Part shown: piece by piece, positions 7,801 through 11,776 of the stretch | How positions within the stretch are numbered: position 1 is the stretch's first letter | Layout of the letters: each line of letters opens with the position of its first letter | NCBI GenBank assembly: GCA_900765185.1 | Contig: CAAFQT010000069.1 | Location: forward strand, 1 to 11,776 | DNA from: an uncultured Collinsella sp. | Lineage (GTDB): Bacteria > Actinomycetota > Coriobacteriia > Coriobacteriales > Coriobacteriaceae | Direction of reading: 5' to 3' | Length of the DNA: 11,776 nucleotides | The notes under the pieces: model-generated | Databases searched by the model: none | The model's input: the letters and a program-made list of their open reading frames with translations, nothing else | Told to the model about the DNA's origin: nothing | Program-made: the position numbers and the translations under genes

Positions 7801-7881
7801 TCGCCCACCTGCGTCTTTGGCGGCCGAGACGTCATCGCCAAGAGCAACGCCGGCTTCACCGTAGTCGACCTGTTGGGCTAA
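4837..7881 (+). CDS. M16C-family zinc metallopeptidase, PreP/Cym1-like
   Basis: This is a large cytoplasmic peptidase of 1014 residues with no signal peptide. M16C enzymes (presequence protease, Cym1, falcilysin) degrade short peptides inside a closed chamber made of four homologous domains. The inverted zinc motif HILEH is at 80-84 (His80, Glu83, His84) and the third ligand is Glu195 in VVFNEMKGA. The C-terminal half carries the Arg/Tyr pair in NEIRVKGGAYG (Arg871, Tyr877) that binds the substrate backbone in this family. Two Ala/Glu/Gly-rich low-complexity stretches, about 167-180 and 505-560, look like loop or linker insertions. The start was chosen for AAAGGAG seven bases upstream and because homology begins soon after; the frame is open for 58 more codons upstream without a good ribosome site. 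The gene is GC-rich, seems monocistronic, and ends in a terminator. Confidence 0.93.
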   Translation: MPTTSTDPRAAATALLVPGTTCHGFAVERCETVPELDSDAYVLRHTASGARLLYLACDDENKAFAIGFKTPPADSTGVFHILEHSVLCGSAKFPVKEPFVDLIKSSMQTFLNAMTYPDKTIYPVATTNEQDLYNLMDVYLDAVFNPAIYTKPTIFEQEGWHYELDLPEGAEGEGDGSSASLHEGTLRYNGVVFNEMKGALSDPMSVLDDAVNAALYPDTAYAHESGGDPRAIPALTYEQFLDTHARHYNPSNSYITLYGDLDVDRALAFLDERYLSQSSAASRRMDAAVAAGEDPSTLAPNPLDVQAPVTCEYKRVEMATTPENALVGLGLVLGSALDRKRTIAADILFEALLGSNEAPVKKAILAAGLGGNVVSYTAAESLQPYELIMLQNAQPGVARELRRVFQDACRDLCEHGVPRERLEAIISSNEYDLRQRDYGIADGVAIACDALSTWLYDDDAATLALKYGPVYEELRSELDGSYFEDLLRELVLENDHMALVELVPVDAAEGAEGAEAAELAAKRDAMTDAELADVVERTAALRAAQEAEDTPEAKATLPRLRVSDIGEARPEPPLVVDTTAPIPCLRHGIPTNRLAYAMQYFDLSCVAFEDLPYVTLLCRLLKQLPTREHSAEELDNLLAGKLGFLSFTTEVMTQPEVDGVRPYLLVSAGTLSEKIDALASLPREVWSSTLLLDADAGRVRDVLTQIRIGLEQGFINNGHSAALGRAMSYSSPSAVVREQLSGVDFYLFLRDLLEHFDERVDGLRTKLAELAERIFVADGCMASFTGSDEDFDAYWAAAGNLGLGAGDGTDAGRDALVVPTPRDRHEAFVIPSDICFAASACDPRRLGIDVTGAWAVAANALSYDYLWNEIRVKGGAYGCGFRAAGERQAAFYTYRDPAIDPSIERVARAGEWLGSFEPDEAAFEGFIVSCVSGMDAPVKPYALTKRRNTTYLAGLDPHAREERRAQMLAATPGKLRSLGADVTRIAAESPTCVFGGRDVIAKSNAGFTVVDLLG

Positions 7882-7886
7882 CGCAC

Positions 7887-7932
7887 AAAGGTAGATTTTT
7901 GGGACATGACCGAAAATCTACCTTTTTCTTTT
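7887..7932 (+). terminator. Intrinsic terminator of the M16C peptidase gene
   Basis: AAAGGTAGATTTT (7887-7899) pairs perfectly with AAAATCTACCTTT (7913-7925). The stem is extended inward by a U-G and two G-C pairs around the loop GACATGA, and is followed by TTTTTCTTTT. It begins five bases after the stop codon. The A-rich left arm also makes it a possible terminator for leftward transcripts. Confidence 0.9.
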
Positions 7933-7950
7933 GCCGCAGTCTGCCGATTT

Positions 7951-8007
7951 ATCTCGATCTGTAACGCTAAGGCGGCAATATTGGCTCCAGATGTTACAAA
8001 TCGAGAC
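7951..8007 (+). repeat. 57-bp hairpin element, copy A
   Basis: This unit is a 16-bp motif at 7951-7966, 25 bases, then the motif's reverse complement at 7992-8007. The arms TCTCGATCTGTAAC and GTTACAAATCGAGA pair with one mismatch, so the unit can form a 14-bp hairpin. Its reverse complement matches copy B at 8032-8088 at 46 of 57 positions by hand alignment, including 18 of 25 in the loop. The elements are therefore related along their whole length, not just at the arms. Confidence 0.85.
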
Positions 8008-8031
8008 GTTTCCGGATGACGCCGGCCCTTT

Positions 8032-8088
8032 GTCTCAATCTGTAACATCTAGGTCCAATTTTGCCGAGTTACTGTTACAGATCGAGAC
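8032..8088 (-). repeat. 57-bp hairpin element, copy B (inverted relative to A)
   Basis: GTCTCAATCTGTAACA (8032-8047) and TGTTACAGATCGAGAC (8073-8088) are near-perfect reverse complements around 25 bases. The unit lies 24 bases after copy A in inverted orientation. The whole 138-bp block thus has terminal inverted repeats (14 of 14 between its outermost motifs). The four motif starts are spaced 41, 40 and 41 bases apart. It may be a REP/BIME-like or MITE-like intergenic element, or a set of regulator sites. Confidence 0.85.
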
Positions 8089-8167
8089 GAACTGCCGCAG
8101 ACGCCCACTCCACAGCACAGACCACCACAAAGATGCCTGTCCCCATTCTCAGTGGTGATTCGAACAC

Positions 8168-8196
8168 TTGTTCTATACGCACACATGTTCTATAGT
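8168..8196 (+). promoter_or_regulatory. Candidate promoter of hicAB
   Basis: TTGTTC (8168-8173) and TATAGT (8191-8196) are separated by 17 bases, a good -35/-10 arrangement. Both boxes fall inside direct repeats of TGTTCTATA (8169-8177 and 8186-8194), also 17 bases apart. The expected transcription start would fall near 8203, about 55 bases before the hicA ATG. Confidence 0.6.
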
Positions 8197-8204
8197 AGAG
8201 GTGC

Positions 8205-8242
8205 TTGCAACGACCTGAAATTGCAACTAGAATATAGTTGCA
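8205..8242. promoter_or_regulatory. Candidate hicAB operator
   Basis: TGCAACT (8222-8228) and AGTTGCA (8236-8242) form a perfect dyad around seven bases. A further half-site, TTGCAAC (8205-8211), lies 16 bases upstream of the TTGCAAC at 8221-8227. The three half-sites sit between the promoter and the toxin start, where the ribbon-helix-helix domain of HicB would be expected to bind for autoregulation. The binding protein is inferred. Confidence 0.55.
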
Positions 8243-8256
8243 GAATGTGAGGCGGG

Positions 8257-8520
8257 ATGACTCGATCCGATAAACTCATCGCCCAACTGTTTAGCTGCCC
8301 TTCAACTTATCGGTATGCGGATTTTTTAAAAGTCATGGCTTCATATGGCTTTGAAATGGACAGCAAAGGCAAGACATCCGGATCGCGCGTTCGCTTCTAC
8401 AGGCCATCAGATGGCAGGATGTTCGTAATGCACGCGCCTCATCCATCTGACGAATTGACAGCGGGGACCATTCGAAACATCGTTCGCTTTCTGCAAGATG
8501 TCGGAGGTAGTCATGAGTAA
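8257..8520 (+). CDS. hicA: HicA-family toxin, mRNA interferase
   Basis: This is a small toxin of 87 residues. HicA proteins have a double-stranded-RNA-binding-like fold, cleave mRNA when free, and are neutralised by HicB. The sequence has the expected YADFLKVMASYGFEMDSKGKTSGSRVRF segment (20-47), whose conserved Gly-Ser is followed by Arg as in the longer HicA subfamily. The motif HAPHPSDEL at 59-67 contains His62 in the position of the catalytic histidine before the conserved Glu-Leu. GAGG lies four bases before the ATG. It overlaps hicB by eight bases (ATGAGTAA), so toxin and antitoxin are translationally coupled. The gene is clearly lower in GC than the peptidase gene before it, which fits a mobile module. 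Confidence 0.87.
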   Translation: MTRSDKLIAQLFSCPSTYRYADFLKVMASYGFEMDSKGKTSGSRVRFYRPSDGRMFVMHAPHPSDELTAGTIRNIVRFLQDVGGSHE

Positions 8521-8842
8521 CGTTTTGGCATACAAAGGTTATTTCGCCCCGGTCGAGTTCAATGCCGAACAGCATGTGCTAACAGGTATGGTCGCCGGCA
8601 TTAGGGACGCAATCGTATTTGAAGGCTCCACGGCTGAAGAAGTGGAGCAATGCTTCCACGACGCCGTCGACGATTACCTTGAGTTTTGCGCCGAGAAGGG
8701 CAAGGAACCCGAGCGGGCTTTTAAGGGCTCGTTCAACGTAAGAACGGGCTCTGAGCTCCACAAGCAAGCAGCGCTGGCAGCGGCAAAGAAGGGTGAGTCA
8801 CTCAATAAGTTTGTGACTGAAGCGATCGCTGCGGCGCTGTGA
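8513..8842 (+). CDS. hicB: HicB-family antitoxin
   Basis: This is an antitoxin of 109 residues. Residues 1-60 form the degenerate RNase-H-like HicB domain (LAYKGYFAPVEFNAEQHVLTGMVAGIRDAIVFEG, then EEVEQCFHDAVDDYLEFC). Residues 71-109 form a ribbon-helix-helix DNA-binding tail (KGSFNVRTGSELHKQAALAAAKKGESLNKFVTEAI). The two parts give HicA binding and autoregulation of the promoter. The ATG at 8513 was chosen because GGAGG lies five bases upstream and homology starts there; a codon 15 bases upstream would precede the ribosome site. The gene order hicA-hicB is the common one. A perfect hairpin follows the stop. Confidence 0.88.
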   Translation: MSNVLAYKGYFAPVEFNAEQHVLTGMVAGIRDAIVFEGSTAEEVEQCFHDAVDDYLEFCAEKGKEPERAFKGSFNVRTGSELHKQAALAAAKKGESLNKFVTEAIAAAL

Positions 8843-8854
8843 AGCCAACGTCGA

Positions 8855-8895
8855 GTCGAAGCCGCCACACAGGGCGCCTTTGTGGCGGCTTCGAC
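8855..8895 (+). terminator. Strong hairpin after hicB, terminator-like without a good U-run
   Basis: GTCGAAGCCGCCACA (8855-8869) and TGTGGCGGCTTCGAC (8881-8895) pair perfectly over 15 bases around an 11-base loop, 12 bases past the hicB stop. Only GTTTG follows, so it is a weak match to an intrinsic terminator. It may instead act as an mRNA 3' stabiliser or depend on Rho. Confidence 0.55.
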
Positions 8896-8922
8896 GTTTG
8901 CCCAGATAAAACCCGCCAAAAT

Positions 8923-8947
8923 AAACCTGTCCCTTTTTGGCAGGTTT
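8923..8947 (+). repeat. Short inverted repeat before the cyclo-ligase gene
   Basis: AAACCTG (8923-8929) and CAGGTTT (8941-8947) pair around TCCCTTTTTGG, just upstream of the GAGGAGG ribosome site at 8952-8958. It could be a leader hairpin of the folate gene or the end of the hicAB region. No function can be assigned. Confidence 0.4.
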
Positions 8948-8963
8948 GCTAGAGGAGGCTGGG

Positions 8964-9560
8964 ATGGACAAGGCTGAGTTGCGGCGGGCAATGATTGCTC
9001 GGCGCGACGATCTCGATTTGGATGTACGGGCGGCGAAGTCTGCTGATATCTGTGCGCGGCTGGTTGAGCTGCTGGGCCGCTTGGATGCCGCGGCGCCGCG
9101 CACCGTTGCCGTCTATGCCGCGATGGGTTCCGAGGCAGACCCTGCCGCGTTTGCCGCTGCGGCCGCCGTGCGCGGCTGGCGCGTAGCCTATCCGTGCATG
9201 CTCTCGGCAATTGATGCCGCAGCTTGTGGCCAGCGCATGTGTATGCGGGCAGTTGCCGCCGACGATGCGTCCGCGGCTCCGTTTATCGCCCACCCTACGC
9301 GGGCCTTTGCGGCCACGGACATCGACAGCAACCACTTCCCTATCGTGCCTGCCGAAGCTCTCGACATGATCGTCGTGCCGCTCGTGGCCTTCGACCAAAC
9401 CGGCGCGCGCCTGGGCTACGGCGGCGGTTGCTACGACCGCTACCTGCCCATGCTCTCGCCCGCATGCCAAATCATCGGCATCGCCTTTGACGAGCAGCGT
9501 GTCGACCGCGTTCCCACCGACGCTCACGACCTGCCACTACCCCACATCATCAGCGCCTAA
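8964..9560 (+). CDS. 5-formyltetrahydrofolate cyclo-ligase (MTHFS)
   Basis: This is a cytoplasmic enzyme of 198 residues. It converts 5-formyltetrahydrofolate to 5,10-methenyltetrahydrofolate with ATP, returning stored folate to the one-carbon pool. The N-terminus KAELRRAMIARRDDL (3-17) is the conserved basic helix. The family signature FDQTGARLGYGGGCYDRYL is at 143-161, with the glycine-rich nucleotide loop, and ends in the conserved Tyr-Asp-Arg. IGIAFDEQRVDRVPTDAHDLPL (171-192) is the usual C-terminal segment. The ATG at 8964 is set by GAGGAGG five bases upstream. It is convergent with metA, with 42 bases between the stops and no terminator visible. Length and motifs are normal for the family. 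Confidence 0.94.
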   Translation: MDKAELRRAMIARRDDLDLDVRAAKSADICARLVELLGRLDAAAPRTVAVYAAMGSEADPAAFAAAAAVRGWRVAYPCMLSAIDAAACGQRMCMRAVAADDASAAPFIAHPTRAFAATDIDSNHFPIVPAEALDMIVVPLVAFDQTGARLGYGGGCYDRYLPMLSPACQIIGIAFDEQRVDRVPTDAHDLPLPHIISA

Positions 9561-9602
9561 TCGCTGCCATATCAGCCACGGCTACAGCAGTACCATCGCA
9601 GC

Positions 9603-10529
9603 CTAGTGCTCCTCGCCGGCGCGGGCCAGGTCGTAGGGCGTGGTCTGGTAGACGTAGTAGTTGAGCCAGTTGGTGTAGAACAGCTGAGCTTGGCTGCGCC
9701 AGACGTTGCGCGGATCGGCGGAGGGGTCGTCGCCCGGGAAGTAATGCGCCGGCACCTGAGGGTTGAGGCCGCGCTTCACGTCGCGCTCGTACTCCAGGCG
9801 CAGCGTGTCGGTATCGTACTCGGGGTGACCAAAGACAAAGAAGCGACGGCTGTCGGTCGACTTGACGATGTACAGGCCCACCTCGTCGGACACGGCCACG
9901 ACCTCAAGCTGCGGCTCGGCCTCCACGTCCTCGCGGCGCACGTCGGTGTTGCGCGAATGTACGGCATAGAAGCGGTCGTCAAAGCCGCGGACCAGCGGGC
10001 TTTGCGGCTTCACCAGATAATGCTCGAACACGCCGCTCGCCTTTGCCGGCAGGTCGTACTTCTGGATGCCGTAATGATGGTACAGGCCGGCCTGCGCGCC
10101 CCAACAAATGTGCAGCGTAGAGTGCACGTGCGTGGTGGACCAATCCATGATCTGGCAGAGCTCGGGCCAGTAGTCGACCTCCTCGAACGGCATCTGCTCC
10201 ACCGGCGCGCCCGTGATGATCAGGCCGTCGTAGTGGATGTCGCGGATGTCGTCGAACGTGCGGTAGAACGTCTCCAGGTGGCCGGCGCTCACGTGCGTGG
10301 CCTCGTGCGTTTTCGTGCGCAGCAGGTCCACCTCCACCTGCAGCGGCGTGTTGGAGAGCTTGCGCATGATCTGCGTCTCGGTAGCGATTTTGGTGGGCAT
10401 GAGGTTGAGGATGAGCACGCGCAGCGGACGGATGTCCTGGTGCAGCGCGCGGTACTCGGTCATGACAAAGATGTTCTCGCTCTCGAGCTGCGCGGCGGCA
10501 GGGAGGGCGTCGGGGATGCGAATGGGCAT
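9603..10529 (-). CDS. metA: Homoserine O-acyltransferase MetA, probably acetyl-CoA-using
   Basis: This is the first committed enzyme of methionine synthesis. It acylates the homoserine hydroxyl for later sulfur incorporation. At 308 residues it matches E. coli MetA (309). The active-site Cys142 is in HICWGAQAG, and the His235/Glu237 pair is in FGHPEY, so the catalytic triad is complete. Residue 111 is Glu (GAPVEQM). In this family Glu111 is associated with acetyl-CoA use and Gly111 with succinyl-CoA, so the product is likely O-acetylhomoserine. AAGGAG lies five bases before the ATG. The leader is short, with no recognisable SAM riboswitch. It is divergent from the dehydrogenase gene and stands alone here. 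Confidence 0.96.
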   Translation of the reverse strand: MPIRIPDALPAAAQLESENIFVMTEYRALHQDIRPLRVLILNLMPTKIATETQIMRKLSNTPLQVEVDLLRTKTHEATHVSAGHLETFYRTFDDIRDIHYDGLIITGAPVEQMPFEEVDYWPELCQIMDWSTTHVHSTLHICWGAQAGLYHHYGIQKYDLPAKASGVFEHYLVKPQSPLVRGFDDRFYAVHSRNTDVRREDVEAEPQLEVVAVSDEVGLYIVKSTDSRRFFVFGHPEYDTDTLRLEYERDVKRGLNPQVPAHYFPGDDPSADPRNVWRSQAQLFYTNWLNYYVYQTTPYDLARAGEEH

Positions 10530-10590
10530 GAATGCTCCTTACGAGTCAGTTGCAGTTATGGTACAACGACCGGCCCCATCCGCGCGAGTA

Positions 10591-10605
10591 CATCGCCCGG
10601 CGATG
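10591..10605. promoter_or_regulatory. Short perfect palindrome between metA and the dehydrogenase
   Basis: CATCGCC and GGCGATG flank a single C in the 210-base divergent region. It could be a binding site for a regulator of either gene. It is short and GC-rich, so chance is possible. Confidence 0.25.
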
Positions 10606-10696
10606 CCGTCAGCGGCCCAAATCACTCCAAAAGTAGAGATTAAGGCATGCCCAAAAATCTATGGCGCTTTAGCCTAGCAAAGTGGCAGCAGGACGC

Positions 10697-10702
10697 TACA
10701 AT
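10697..10702 (+). promoter_or_regulatory. Candidate -10 box of the dehydrogenase gene
   Basis: TACAAT lies 38 bases before the dehydrogenase ATG. No convincing -35 box is seen 16-18 bases upstream. AAAGGA seven bases before the ATG is the likely ribosome site. Confidence 0.35.
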
Positions 10703-10739
10703 GGTTCGACGCGAAAAACTCGGCCGAAAGGATACATAT

Positions 10740-11717
10740 ATGTACCAAACGCGTAAGATCGGTGTGGTCGGCCAGGGCCACGTAGGAGCACATGTTGCCA
10801 ACAGTCTGCTCATGCAGGGCATTGCCGATGAGCTGTACCTGTGCGATATCAACGAGGCCAAGGTGACGTCCGAGGTCCAGGACCTGCGCGACTCCCTTTC
10901 GTTTGTCCCGTACAACACCAAGATCGTCAACTGCTACGACCACTACGAGGAGCTTGCCTGCTGCGACGTCATCGTCAACGCCGCCGGCAAGGTCGCGCTG
11001 GCCGCCGGCAACCGCGACGGCGAGCTGTTCTTTACCACCGACGCCGCCCGCACCTTTGCCAAGCGCATCGTCGACGCCGGCTTTGACGGCATCTTCGTGA
11101 GCATCTCCAACCCCTGCGACGTCGTGTGCACCGAGCTGTGGCACCTGACCGGCTACGATCCCAAGAAGATCATCGGCTCGGGCTGCGGCCTGGACTCCGC
11201 CCGCCTGCGCACCGAGATCTCCAAGAAGGTCGGCGTGAGCCCCAAGTCCATCGACGCCTACATGATCGGCGAGCACGGCTTTAGCCAGTTGGCCGCCTTT
11301 AAGGCCGCAACCATCGCCGGCAAGAGCCTTAACGAGCTTCAGGCCGAGAACCCCGACAAGTACGCCTTTGACCACATGGAGGTCGAGGAGCTCGCGCGCA
11401 AGGGCGGCTACGTAACCTACCAGGGCAAACAGTGCACCGAGTACGCCGTCGCCAACTCCGCCGCGCGCGTTTGCGCCGCCGTGCTGCATAACGAGCACGC
11501 CGTGCTTTCCGCCTCCACGCTCATGACCGGCCAGTATGGCGAGGAGGGCATCTTCACCTCCCTGCCGTGCGCGATCGGTGCCGAGGGCGTCGAGGAGGTC
11601 TACACGCTGGACCTGTCCGAGCACGAGCTCGAGGGCTTCCACAAGAGCTGCCAGCACATCCGCGACAACATCGCCCAGCTCGACTGGTGGGACGCCGAGG
11701 CTTACGACGCAAAGTAG
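10740..11717 (+). CDS. L-2-hydroxyacid dehydrogenase, L-lactate/L-2-hydroxyisocaproate type
   Basis: This is a cytoplasmic NAD-dependent oxidoreductase of 325 residues in the lactate/malate dehydrogenase superfamily. It would reduce a 2-oxo acid to the L-2-hydroxy acid. The Rossmann motif GQGHVG is at 11-16 and Asp36 ends the second strand, as in NAD-specific enzymes. Catalytic residues are Arg92 in the mobile loop, Asn124 (SNPCDV), Asp152, Arg155 (LDSAR) and His179 (IGEHG). At the place of the substrate-selecting Gln (lactate) or Arg (malate), the loop GKVALAAGNR has Ala86. With EELARKGGYVTYQGK (216-230), this resembles L-2-hydroxyisocaproate dehydrogenase more than classical LDH. AAAGGA lies seven bases before the ATG. 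It is GC-rich and monocistronic as far as can be seen. Confidence 0.85.
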   Translation: MYQTRKIGVVGQGHVGAHVANSLLMQGIADELYLCDINEAKVTSEVQDLRDSLSFVPYNTKIVNCYDHYEELACCDVIVNAAGKVALAAGNRDGELFFTTDAARTFAKRIVDAGFDGIFVSISNPCDVVCTELWHLTGYDPKKIIGSGCGLDSARLRTEISKKVGVSPKSIDAYMIGEHGFSQLAAFKAATIAGKSLNELQAENPDKYAFDHMEVEELARKGGYVTYQGKQCTEYAVANSAARVCAAVLHNEHAVLSASTLMTGQYGEEGIFTSLPCAIGAEGVEEVYTLDLSEHELEGFHKSCQHIRDNIAQLDWWDAEAYDAK

Positions 11718-11776
11718 GCCGCTGGCTACCGCAACCTTGCGAATCTATGCGCGATACTAAGCGGGCCGCGCCGGAA

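Noticed and set aside
7951..8088. Possible small CRISPR array (four 16-bp repeats, 24-25-bp spacers)
   Set aside because: The repeats alternate in orientation, are too short, and the spacers themselves are related by inversion. No cas genes are nearby.
7932..8100. TGCCGCAG direct repeats (7932-7939 and 8093-8100) as target-site duplications of a MITE
   Set aside because: They do not abut the terminal inverted repeats (11 and 4 bases away) and similar GC-rich octamers are expected by chance here.
9606..10643. 345-codon plus-strand frame opposite metA
   Set aside because: It is a shadow of metA, whose triad and length match the family exactly.
10530..10646. SAM or other riboswitch in the metA leader
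   Set aside because: No kink-turn, pseudoknot-like pairing or terminator/antiterminator pair could be made out; only a 15-base palindrome is present.
10674..11657. 327-codon minus-strand frame opposite the dehydrogenase
   Set aside because: It is a low-complexity antisense shadow of a gene with complete dehydrogenase motifs.
11718..11776. Terminator or gene start after the dehydrogenase
   Set aside because: Nothing pairs convincingly in these 59 bases and no ribosome site with an open frame is seen.

Overview
The window looks like a chromosomal stretch from a high-GC gut actinobacterium of the Coriobacteriia, most likely Collinsella. This rests on the mix of GC-rich housekeeping genes with a mannose-family PTS, an L-2-hydroxyacid dehydrogenase and a PreP-like M16C peptidase. 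The genus is an inference from overall style, not from a marker gene. No rRNA, tRNA, CRISPR array or insertion sequence was seen.

Left part (1-4565, all on the minus strand). This is a sugar-derivative uptake and cleavage locus, read from right to left: a GntR/HutC-type regulator with a UTRA domain, PTS IIA, PTS IIB, then an intrinsic terminator and a fresh promoter, then a SIS-domain deglycase of the FrlB/FraB/GfrF type, PTS IIC and PTS IID. The PTS would import and phosphorylate an Amadori-type compound (fructoselysine or glucoselysine is the best guess), and the SIS enzyme would split the 6-phosphate into glucose 6-phosphate and an amine or amino acid. The IID frame stops early, at 215 residues, 30 bases from the window edge. 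The next frame is open from there to the edge, so IID is either frameshifted or followed by a coupled gene.

Middle (4566-8963). A divergent intergenic region leads to a 1014-residue M16C zinc metallopeptidase that ends in a clear intrinsic terminator. Next comes a 300-bp non-coding stretch holding the most unusual structure here: two 57-bp hairpin elements in inverted orientation (about 81% identical), so that a 16-bp motif occurs four times in alternating orientation every 40-41 bp. After it lies a hicAB toxin-antitoxin pair with a good promoter and a dyad operator, closed by a perfect 15-bp hairpin.

Right part (8964-11776). This holds housekeeping genes: 5-formyltetrahydrofolate cyclo-ligase (+), MetA homoserine O-acyltransferase (minus, convergent), and a divergent L-lactate/L-2-hydroxyisocaproate-type dehydrogenase (+). 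MetA carries the Glu111 that is associated with acetyl-CoA use. The last 59 bases hold nothing I can support.
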